A DNA stretch of 64,000 nt, from positions 1-64,000 of the forward strand of contig WBMV01008245.1 of the NCBI GenBank assembly GCA_013396655.1, given 5' to 3'. A model generated the notes under the pieces. The model made no database searches. It saw only the letters and a list, made by a program, of their open reading frames with translations, and was not told the origin of the DNA. The translations under genes and the position numbers were made by a program. This document shows, one piece after another, positions 40,401-49,680 of the stretch. How positions within the stretch are numbered: the first letter of the stretch is position 1; each line of letters begins with the position of its first letter. This DNA comes from Campylorhamphus procurvoides (taxonomy: Eukaryota; Chordata; Aves; Passeriformes; Dendrocolaptidae).

Positions 40401-40409
40401 GAAGGACGN
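25470..40409 (-). CDS. SYNGR3: SYNGR3, synaptogyrin-3, 4 coding exons, 5' end missing
   Basis: Exons in transcript order: 40320-40409, 31737-31977, 27506-27648, 25470-25679 (stop TGA). All introns are GT/AG with consistent frame; 227 residues are readable. This is a four-pass MARVEL-domain protein of synaptic vesicles. Hydrophobic segments span exons 1/2 (from WIFSIVVFG), mid exon 2, exons 2/3 and exons 3/4. The cytoplasmic tail has the family's Tyr-rich features, including TETYQSPPFTETL and the C-terminal GYQVPAY. These features and the RLGTDMSLFATEQ block identify synaptogyrin-3 over other synaptogyrins. Exon 1 is cut by the N at 40409. The first readable codon (NCG) fits Ala4 of the human protein, so start codon, about three residues and 5' UTR are absent. 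Family knowledge: binds the dopamine transporter and affects vesicle handling. Confidence 0.95.
25735..26075. repeat. C-rich minisatellite in SYNGR3 intron 3
   Basis: Imperfect tandem units of about 15-20 bp around CCCCCAGGATCCCACAAT and CCCCAGGACC variants begin some 55 bp from the SYNGR3 exon-4 acceptor. The SYNGR3 strand is G-rich, with repeated runs of four to six G, so G-quadruplex formation in DNA or pre-mRNA is plausible. Confidence 0.85.
27935..28210 (+). mobile_element. CR1 LINE 3' fragment in SYNGR3 intron 2
   Basis: GATTGGATATTGGGAAGAAA, the typical 3' block, and an ATTCTGTG tail. Confidence 0.92.
30425..30655 (+). mobile_element. CR1 LINE 3' fragment in SYNGR3 intron 2
   Basis: Contains GGGTGGGCAGGCCCTGGCAC and ends CCAGGATTCCATGATACTCT. 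Confidence 0.92.
33125..33210 (+). mobile_element. short CR1 3' tail in SYNGR3 intron 1
   Basis: GTGGACTCGATGGTTTGAGA and GGTCTTTTCCAACCTAAATG match the terminal CR1 sequence. Confidence 0.75.
33361..33400. repeat. (ATC)n microsatellite
   Basis: Trinucleotide ATC/CAT repeat with a few interruptions, in SYNGR3 intron 1. Confidence 0.9.
34870..35075 (+). mobile_element. CR1 LINE 3' fragment in SYNGR3 intron 1
   Basis: Contains GGATGGGCAGGCCCTGGCAC and the usual terminal block. It explains the long - strand open frame at 34453-35169. Confidence 0.9.
36790..37115 (-). mobile_element. CR1 ORF2 (reverse transcriptase C-terminal region) fragment
   Basis: Read on the - strand, GTTCAACACAGCCAAGTGCA encodes FNTAKCK, like the FNKAKCKVLHLG segment of CR1 reverse transcriptase, and downstream sequence matches the LVDEKL block. 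Disrupted by frameshifts. Confidence 0.75.
39812..39882. repeat. (CCTTG)n imperfect microsatellite
   Basis: Pentanucleotide CCTTG repeats with CCTAG and CCCTG variants, just inside the GC-rich 5' part of SYNGR3 intron 1. Confidence 0.9.
39890..40409 (-). promoter_or_regulatory. downstream half of the SYNGR3 CpG island
   Basis: GC- and CpG-rich sequence covers the start of intron 1 and exon 1. It includes short CCCGCACC-type direct repeats at about 40180-40270. The richness stops abruptly at the N (40409), which suggests the island core and the promoter lie in the missing sequence. Confidence 0.6.
40409..40409. other. assembly break (single N) inside SYNGR3 exon 1
   Basis: The only ambiguous base I noticed in the window. 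On the exon side the reading frame fits synaptogyrin-3 up to this base. On the other side the sequence is a GTGACA-type tandem repeat that does not supply the expected start codon. I infer a collapsed gap or misjoin of unknown length. Confidence 0.85.
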
Positions 40410-40575
40410 CGTGACAGTGTGACAGCCAGTGTTACCGGGCTGTGGGTATGGGCACTGTGACAGTGTGACAGTGTGGCAGTGTGACAGTCACTGCCACCAA
40501 ACTGTGGGTATGGGCACCACGGACAGCCAGTGTCACTGTGCTGTGGTTGGGGACACCACGGTACAGCCAGGATAC
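40410..40575. repeat. tandem repeat block next to the SYNGR3 break
   Basis: Short CAGTGTGA units (about 40412-40495) merge with longer units. TGTGGGTATG recurs at 40441 and 40503 (62 bp apart), and ACCACGG recurs about 39 bp apart near 40517 and 40556. Such repeats beside a GC-rich island are a common cause of assembly gaps. Confidence 0.8.
40510..40530 (+). promoter_or_regulatory. candidate RE1/NRSE (REST) site upstream of SYNGR3
   Basis: GCACCACGGACAGC at 40514-40527 matches the central 14 positions of the 21-bp RE1 consensus without a gap; the outer positions match less well. A diverged second copy with one inserted base lies at 40551-40570. SYNGR3 is a neuronal gene, the class REST represses elsewhere. 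Binding is not shown. Confidence 0.5.
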
Positions 40576-40957
40576 CCTGCCACTGCCGGGGTCACTGTGC
40601 CATTCCAAGAATTACTGCCCTGCGGTAACCGTGCTGCCTCTGGGGATGGGGTGGCATGGGCAGGGCTGGGGTGTTGTCACCAGTGTCACCTCTGTCCTCG
40701 CTGTTCCACACCCACAGCTGGTGCAGGAACAGGGAAGTGAAGATGGACAGGAATTCCTCATGGAGGAAAAGTACACCCAGAGCTGCCATGGGACAGGAGG
40801 AGCCCAAGCCCCCCATCCTGCTCCCTCCCCATGGACAGCAGGAAGGAGGAAAAAGAACCTTAGAGGGAAACCCTCAATTACTGGGAAGGGAGTTCCCCCC
40901 CGCGGCTCCAGGACCAGCTCCTGAGTTAGTTTTCCTAGCACCGTGGTGATGATCCCG

Positions 40958-41048
40958 GTTCCATAGATACCGATGCCATGACAACTCTGACATCATCTGT
41001 GCTTGGGACGGGAGCTGCAGGAACGTCGCAGAGAGCAGTACGCATGCG
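40958..41048. promoter_or_regulatory. candidate RFX X-box and NRF1-like site
   Basis: 40972-40985 read on the - strand is GTTGTCATGGCATC, agreeing at 12 of 14 positions with the palindromic X-box GTTGCCATGGCAAC. A weaker X-box-like GGTTCCATAGATACC abuts it at 40958-40972. CGCATGCG, the core of the NRF1 palindrome, is at 41041-41048. It could be a distal SYNGR3 promoter element or a promoter of unknown transcripts. Confidence 0.4.
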
Positions 41049-42849
41049 GAGCTGTCGGGGCTGGGGGCTTCTCCTGCTCCTCCACCAGCCCTCCTCACAC
41101 CTGCTGTCCCTGCAGGGACCAGTGTCACTGCCACACCACAGGGCACCTGTGGAGCAGGTGGCTTCAGTCCCTCACACACAACCTGGTGACAAAGAGAAGG
41201 ATTCCTGTGCACTTGGGCCCACTTCCAGCTCATTTCAGCCTTTCGCAGTTCCATCGGTCTGTTCCTTCTGGCAGGTGGGATCAGGGTTTAACTGTTAAAG
41301 CTCATGATGATGTCACGCAGTTTTTCTCAATTACAGGTGAGTCATCATCTCTCTCCAGGTCTATTTCTGACTCCCAGCTGGAAAAGCAGAACTCAGCCTC
41401 TCATTCCTCAATGCCACCAGCTCAGCAGACATCACATTTTACTATGCAAAACTGAAATGGCTACGAAGAGAACAGTGGGTTGGTCCCTCCTGCTTTCCCC
41501 TGGCAGGATGTCTCATGGAGCTAGCCAGGCACTGAGCCCCAGTGCCAAGAACATCACTGCCAGCTCATCCCTGAATTGCAGGTCAGGAACAAAGGCCAAA
41601 TTAACCGGAAGGGATTACCCTAGGTGGGATTCTCAATCAGCTTCGGCAATTTAGAAACAGCTGTTCCAGCATCCTCAAAAATCAGTTTCATGCTTTGAGA
41701 ACAGACCATCCCAAATCCATCAGCCCAGAGTGAGGTACAATGGCTAGGGCTGCCCAGCTCCCTGAGGGTGCCCAGTGCCAGGCAGGCAGCGTGTTCCCAG
41801 GGCTGCTGCACAGGGAATCATCTGGACCTCTGGTTTTCCCATGATTGGGAAAGATGCTTCAATTCTCGCCCTTTCTAAAATGTCTTGGCAGCCAATCTGT
41901 CCTGCCTGGGACAGGGATATTTTGGACAATGTAGAGCCCAAGGGACCAGGACACTGCCTGAGCCTTAGATGTTACTGTAGAAGAAGCCATCACGGTTTCC
42001 AGGCACAAATGTGGTTTATACACTTCCAGGCATGACCACGGTGCATCAGGCAAAGTCCCCACCAAGATCTCCACTCCTAAACTTCTCCTCTTCCTTGGAG
42101 GTCCCTCCCTCCAACCTGTGCAGCATGCAGTGTTTATACAATCATTTCTCATGTCATGCAGTGCCAGTTTTCTTCCCCTGCTACAGCACAGATAAAGCTC
42201 AGGAGGTATCTCCAGCCCACACACAAACTGCCTTTCTGTTTCACTTCCTATTGCTGCAAATCAACGGATACACAGAGCCAGCCAATAACGGGGAGGGATA
42301 TTGCACCTCCAACATTTTCCCCAACAAATGGAGAACAGCAACGTTTGGAAATGGCACTTTCCAGAGCATCAGTTCAGTTTGAACAAGTTCTGGCTGCATT
42401 TACCACTCCCCCTGGATTTCAGTGACAGGGAACCAACAGCAGCACTCAGACAAGTGCCTGGGATCTATCTGTGTTTTGATTTTATGTGAGTTTAATTAAA
42501 GGTATGGATTTGCCTCCAGCTTCTTGTAGTCATGCTGACTTCTTAATCTTTGTCTCCATCACAAAAAAAGCAATCAGGTTTTACTCAGGAGTAAATACCT
42601 GGGAATGACAACCTGCAGGAGACACAATGTGGGGCTTTCTCCATCTTCAAAACCTGTTCAATTCAGCTCTACCCTCTCAGCCAAGGGCTGGGACTGGGAC
42701 ATGGCCCATAAGAAGCCCAGTAATGGACAAGAACAGTTAGTATGGTTTTTTAGGACCAAAGAAATTTCCTGTTTGCAGTGGGATGCTCCCAAGTTGGCAG
42801 GCAAAACAATCAGCCACACTTTCTACATAACAGCTCTAAAATAAAATAG

Positions 42850-43120
42850 TCATGGAATCATAGAACCTGGAATGGTTTGGGTTGGAAATGTCTCCCTGGA
42901 GCCTTCTCTTCTGCAGGCTGAACACCTCCAGCTCAGCAGAGGGGCTCCAGCCCTATGATAATTTCAGTGGCCTCCCCTGGGGTTGTTCCAACAGGTCCAC
43001 ATCTTTCTTGCATTGAGGACCCCAGAGGTGGACAGAGTGTTCCAGGTGGGAATAGTGATGTGCAGCTGTTCTCAGAGCAGCTCTGACAATATGTGTTTGG
43101 AGTGAAGCTGCTTTGGCTGA
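42850..43120 (-). mobile_element. CR1 fragment with ORF2 end and 3' tail, internally deleted
   Basis: The 3' tail (ATGGAATCATAGAACCTGG) is joined to coding remnants. On the - strand, HSVHLWGPQCKKDVDLLE resembles the CR1 ORF2 C terminus. Confidence 0.8.
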
Positions 43121-46100
43121 GCAATCCCACCGAGCAGGACACAGCCTGGCTGCAGTGCCAGCCCCAGGGGAGCTGGATGGGCTCTGGCCACAGTCCCAGC
43201 CCACCAACTCCAGCAGCTCCCTGAGGTCTGACCCTGGCTCTGGCACAGGTGTGGGTGGGAAAACAGCTTGTCCTTCACATTCCCTGGGCAGCAGAATTGA
43301 AGCAGCACTTTATGTTCATTCAGCTGCTGCTCTGAGATGCTTTGCTTGCCATTCATTAGAGCTTGGCTGGTGCTGCTTTCAGCCATTAGGAAAACAAGAG
43401 CTGATGGAAATACTGAGAGGAGCTTAGAAATGTATAGTGCCAGTGGCAGACAGAATGGACTTCCTGGTGAGCAATACCTTAGCCCACTATCACTAGAAAG
43501 CTCTTCGTTCCTTACACCTTAAGAGATCCAAAAATATCTGGAAGATCATTTATTAGCTGGTTAGTCATCCACTTGTGAAACAGAGCCACTTCTCAGGTGA
43601 GATCCAGCAGTCACTGTACAAGTACAAACACGAGATAAGTGTGCTAGAAAAGCATGTGGGAAACTTTACCAGCTGAAATCCCCGGGGGAAGATTGGGATA
43701 ACAGAACTCAATTAATTGAGGTGGCATTGGTTTTGAACAGGAGAGCTGATATCTCAGTGCTTGTGTAAACCCCAAACTGAACAAACCCCCAGAGGGTTTC
43801 AAAATACCCCTCAGTGGTGCAACCGTGGGCTCAACGGCTCATCGAGTCAGCTCAGTATTTGCATCTTCTTCAAACATTTCACAGCATCAAGAGCCTGGGG
43901 GTTTTGGCAAACCAGTGAACTAATCTGATTCAGGCACTGTCACCACCTTGGGAGGAGCTGGAAAACAGGGAATAGCATCCCTTGGTGATTTCCAAACTGA
44001 CCTTCTTAGGACCACACCAGTCCCATCTGTAGGGCCTGACCAACCAGCTGACTTTGGTGCCTGCCATCTGCTCCCTGTGGCACAAGAGCTGACAGGTCCA
44101 AGGACATGGGGCAGCTCAAGCCATGCTCAGACATGAAGAGCTCCCACAGCTCTCAGTTGAGCTCCACTTTTGCTGCCAAAAGAGCCCTCCCAGCTCAGCC
44201 CTTTTGTCAGTGTCATTTCTGCTCATGTTACACCACAAAACAAAGTGTTTCCGGGGGGGAAATAAGGGCCATGATGTTTGTGCAATGCATGAGGTATTTG
44301 TAGTGTTACACTGAAAGTAAGAAAAGCTTCATTTCTTAACTGAACATAACAGGTCCTTGGATTCACAAGAGGGATGTAATCTGATGGAAAGGAGATTTGT
44401 GGGATGGATGGAGATGAGTGATTTTCTAACTGTCCATTCTCAGGCCCAGGGCTGTGCAGCACAAACACACTAAAACAGCCTCCTTGAAAGAGGTTTTCAT
44501 CTAAATAGGAAATACAGGCAAAGGCAGCTGAAACTGCAATTTTTGGCCCCATTTGGGAGAAGTGGAAGTGTGGCCACAGAAGTGACTTACCTGTGCCTAG
44601 TAAGAATCTCATGACTAAGAACTGAATTTTGACCTCTGGAGTCTCCAGCCATGTGCCTTGTCTCATGTACTCTACATGTCTTTTACCCCATCTCAGCAGC
44701 AGGACAAGAGGCACAGTCCCAGAATCCACTTTTTGGCACTCCTGGTGGCTTGGGCCCAATCTCAAGGATAGAAGAAGCAGGGAAAACCAAGCTTTGCCTG
44801 ACCACACTTGTAATTCAAAAGGCAAGTCCCCATGCAGCACCTTCCAGTACTGGGACTTGAGGCTAGACCTAAAGCTTGGTGTTCTGGGAAACATGGAAGC
44901 TTTTGAGGGACTGCATGAAATAGCTGCCTGGTGGGACACATTAAATGAACTCATCTGTTTTCTTTCTCACAGACCTGCTAATCCAAGGCAAAGCTCCCAT
45001 GAAACTTTGTGGGGTTTCTTCCTACCTTTTCCATGCAGCAGGGCTGAGTTGCATCCCTCAAACTCCAAAGGAACAGCTTTGCTGGAGTAATGACTGTCTT
45101 ATGATCATCCTTTTGCCTCTATAAAGCATCCAGAGCAGGTGACAACCATTCCAAGGAAGTCTGATCCCTTCTCTGACTGGAAATGATCCTGCTTCATGAC
45201 TGCTTTGTATTGTTGCCTGTACCCATGCCTGGTCTGTGCACGCCCTGAGTAAGAAAGTCACTGTTACAAAATTATCCAGTGGAGTTAATTCTCCCTTTTC
45301 AATCTGTTAATGGCCAAAAAGAGCCAGAACTGCTCCATATATGACCAACTATGGGCAGAAGAGCTGGTAGAAAACACCCTGGAAATAGGGCATTTTTATT
45401 AGACTTCCAAGTGCAGATTTCAGCTGCATCCAGAGAAATAACATATCCCTCATTTAGGTAATTATACAAGAGGTTTGCACAGTAGTTTGAAAAGTAACTG
45501 AAGGCACCAAAATTTCTTCCCAAAATCACAGGAAAGGCATCAGGATGAGGTAAAACATTTGATATCTGGAGCAGTCTGTTCCTGAGAAGGGTAAGAGGTG
45601 GGAAAGTCAAGGAAATAAACGAAAGTGCAAAGAAAGGCATCCTCTGTTGCCCTCTACTGTTGGCTTGGTGAGCTGTGAAGCAAGTTTTGCTCTGAGAAGC
45701 ACATTGCAGCGACAGAGACACCAAGGAGCATCACGGTATGTACTGTATGGGAAGGGAACCTGGCACCAGAAAGGGGCACAGAGAAGTTCCAGAGGTTTGT
45801 GAGTTGTGGCAAGTTTTCCAACGTGCAGCAGATGCCAACTACCCTCATCTCTGAGCAACGTGGGCAGTGAATTAGCACCTGAACTGAGTGTCAGCCCATC
45901 TGGAATCAGCATAAGATGTTTATGAACACTTCCCTGTGGGATGTGCCAATCCAGGTCAGTGTCCCAGCTGATGCCAATGCTGATCCTTGTCCCCTCAGAC
46001 AGTTCTCTGTGTTCTAACTGCTTATTTCCCTTCATCCATTAGCTGTGGTTTGCTTTTCTTGGTTTATTATGTTCCCTGTTCACCTACAAAGTCAAGAATT

Positions 46101-47229
46101 GACTCCACACCGCCTTGTTGGCTGTTTCTACTGCAGTGCTTAATCCTGACTACACAAAATACTCAACAGCTCCTTTCCATCATTCAAACATAAACCCTGA
46201 ACAGCCAGGAATGGAAAAAAAAAATCAATGATGATGGAAAGGGACAAAAAAATCCAACCCAAAATTTAAACCCTCTCCAAGCTTGTCAAACTCCAGCAGG
46301 AAGAATATCACACACTGCCTGGAACAGGCTGAAGTGAAAAACACAAAGGAAAGCAATTTTTGTGAATCTTACTGTAAACAGGAGACTGCGTAGACCCAAC
46401 ACTCTGCAAAGGAACAGCTAATCCCTGGGAAAATGTCAGTGACACAGTGGTGCTTCTGCCAACATCTGCACTGTGCCTTGCTTAGCAACTCTGCCTGCCA
46501 TCCTTGGAGGGATGAGTCCCTCGTGGCTCCCTGCTCTTTGCTGAGGAAAAAAAAAGGAAAAAATAAAGTACAGCCATGAATGCAAAGCAGTCCATGGAAA
46601 CTGTGAGGAATTTGGGAAGCTGGAAGGTTAGTCAGGTACCTGTTCCACAGGAGCAGCTCTCGAGCAAGGCCCCACAAGCTCCTTGGGCAGCACCTGCTCC
46701 TGACTGTGCTCCTCCTCACAAGGGCTCCTCAGATGGAAAAGCAGCTTGCCCTTCCTGGGAAATGGGATGGGATGTACATGGTTGTGTGGTGGAAATGCAT
46801 TTAATGCCCTGTGCCATCCTGTTCCAAATCAGCAAGATCTGAGCTGTTCCCAACTCTGCCCTTAATGCTGTTAGCAAGTCAGAAATCACTGGGATCCCAT
46901 GAAAATTCCCACTAATCCCCACGTAAAACCAAACTCCAACCTGAGAGGAACCTGGAGTGCAAAATCCCTGAATTTTTGTAGCTTCTTGGCCTGTGGAGAA
47001 TTCCACCAATCCAGCAGCACAATGAAAAAGGGCAAGGAGCAGCCCCAGCTTGTCTGATCAATCCACACAGAATCACAGAACCTCATCTGAGCCATCAAGC
47101 TATAACAGTATCTATCTATACATACAAATTGTATATAGAGATACAACTGTAATATGTTGACATGCAGATGTTAAGACACACCAGCACAATATAATCCCTT
47201 TTCCTAACATACCATGCAGTAGGAACCAA

Positions 47230-49680
47230 GAATGAACTTAGTTGCTTTATTATTTTTACATCAATAGGAAATATAATTGGAATACAGAGATTTTTAAAAC
47301 TAGATTTAATCAAGTGCATTTAAAGAATTCACAATTTTCTGTACACAAGTATCTCCAGTGGGAATTCCTTACCTAAGATTCAAATCTGTGGTACAAGTGA
47401 GCAGCAAAACAAATCCACCCTCCTCACACAGTCAAGTCCACAGAGATGAGGATATGCCTGAGAAATGTCTAAGTCAAAGCTCTTCTGCCAAGCCAAAAAC
47501 ATGAGAGAACAGAGTGCAAGCATAGATTTTATCATATGGCCCCTTAACAAAGATAGAAACTGCCCTAAAAAACATCCTGGCACCCACAGCTGGTGGCCTC
47601 ATTGTTAGGAAGCATTTACTAATTCAGCTTCAAGGCTCTTTCCTACTCCAGCAAGACAGGACACTTTTTCTCCTGCTCAATTCTGCCACCTCAATAAATG
47701 ACACAAAGTGACCAAAATTTTGTGTTGCCACAGCTGCTCCCCCTGATTTAGAGGATACACACTCATTTTCCTCTCTACACTCTTAGTAAGTACCTTTCTG
47801 TTGGTCCTCTCCCCACAGTGGGTACCAATGTGCTTCTTTTTGGGGACTGAGTTTATACCAAAAAGACAAAAAACAAGGGCTGGGATTTGTTTGTTCCAAG
47901 AACCTCAAACATGCTGAGAGGGAAATTTTCTGAGCACTTTTAATAAACTGAATGATACCTTCAATCATAGGACAGATCTCACACTTTGTGCAGTGCCTAA
48001 TCACTTTGGCTGGGTTTGTGTTTAGAGACATTAGTAAATAAAACAGAGTTCAGGAATCACTAGTCCATAAAATGTCTCATACTGTTTTAACAGGTCCAAG
48101 TTGAAAGGACTTGACTGTGCCATAAAACATAAAATGTGTTTCCCAAGTTGTTACTGGTTTTCTAACCACTAAGGAGCCCCCAGCACAGAGGTGTGAGGAG
48201 CAAAGTCTAGGTAGGAGCTGTCATCACTCCAGTTACAGCAGCACCATCAGCATTTCCAGTTACTGCTCACTAGGGAAGCAAGGGTAAAGTTACAGGTGTG
48301 CTGTGGGGCATGAAATAAGGAAGCTCTCCAAAATGTGCACCAAAACCTCAGCAGGAAGCACAGAAGGAAAAAAAAAACCTGCTGCTGTCAGGGATTGTGC
48401 AAACTTCTCACAGCCAGAAGTGCAGGAAGGGATGAGATCACGACCTACGTGAGGAACTTGAAATGATTGTGACTCTGGTTTGTAAGTGTCTCCCTTTATG
48501 AAGGCATGTGTTATATGAATTGTGGTGCAACTGATTGATAGTGCTACTCCCCTGGAATCTGACATTCCCACTTTCCAATACAGTGCTGCAGCACAGCTGA
48601 CTTAGGAAAATACACTGAGCCTGGGCTCTGAGCAGTTCCCCCAGAGGAATCCACCCAGGGGGCTCCTGTGAGTGCCCTCTGCAATAGAGACTCTGTGAAG
48701 TTGACATCAGAGTCCCCAGCAGGACTCCAGTACTTCTAGGGGCTTGTAAAGTCCTTTTCTAGAGACATTTTTAGCTGGGGATGACACCAGAGTATCCTCC
48801 AGGCCAGTGAGTACCAATCAAGAATTTCATCTCAGAATAATTAAAGCTGAATATGCTTCATCACAGACATCAGTCTCAAGCTATTTTCATGCCAGACAGA
48901 GGTTCACAGCAGAAAAAAAGAGGTTATTCGCTTTAAGAGTAAGTAGTTTGGTAGAATTTATCATTAAATCACTTCTGGATCCAGAGAAAAATCAGCAATT
49001 AATTTAAGACATTTGAATTTCACACTGTTGATACATCTTTCCCCTCCTCAGAGGAGGGTTTTGTTTTGTCCTGCTTTAGTTTCCCTTTCTGCAACGCCTC
49101 TTACACGAGAAATTGAAACACAAAACCAAAACGAGAAATTTGGGCTCTGTAGTTTTGGTATTTAAACTAAATGTACCTGCCCTCAGGCCTTTTATCAGAG
49201 GAACTGGATGCAAGATTAACAACAAGCATTGGAGATCTGGGGGTATAGACTTGGCACAAAACCCAGCACAAGTTTTCTCTATCAGAACAGAAATGAAAAT
49301 TACCATTAATCAGATGCATTTTCTAAAACATCAGGGCAATGCCTGCAGAGAACACAACTCTGTTCAGGGAAAATGAATTTGAGGCACAGAAGTAAGAAAA
49401 TGCCCCTAAAATAAGGAACTGTCATCACAAAAATGTCTCCATAAGTTTCTCAGTGACTCAGTCTCACAGGTTTCTGGCAATTCCTGTGCCAAACATAAGG
49501 CCTCAGTCCCTCAGGTAATACATTACTGTAAGGATGTATCAAACTTTCATTAGGATAAGGTTTTCCACCCTCCTTTCACCTTTCAGTCAGTCACACACAC
49601 AAACCCAGGCAGTGTCTCCCTGCAGTGCCCTGACACCAGGGTGAACTGGTCTGCTGGCTTCCCCCAGCAGCCTGCCAGGG
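47230..49680 (-). other. GFER: probable GFER 3' UTR
   Basis: Downstream of the GFER stop codon I find no other gene. The first canonical - strand AATAAA is at 47246-47251; a variant ATTAAA is at 47939-47944. The UTR extent (1.7 or 2.4 kb) is inference. Confidence 0.4.
47246..47251 (-). terminator. candidate poly(A) signal of GFER
   Basis: TTTATT on + (AATAAA on -), 2.4 kb after the GFER stop codon. Confidence 0.4.

Larger units (their letters stand above)
40576..47230. other. intergenic region between SYNGR3 and GFER
   Basis: Apart from the X-box/NRF1-like cluster and one CR1 fragment (42850-43120), I recognise no gene, exon or RNA. The longest open frame (44223-44954, - strand, 243 codons) has no feature I know and is treated as unexplained. 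Confidence 0.65.

Noticed and set aside
39750..40460. 236-codon + strand open frame of Pro/Ala/Gly composition
   Set aside because: Product of a GC-rich island and CCTTG repeats; it crosses the N and is antisense to SYNGR3 exon 1.
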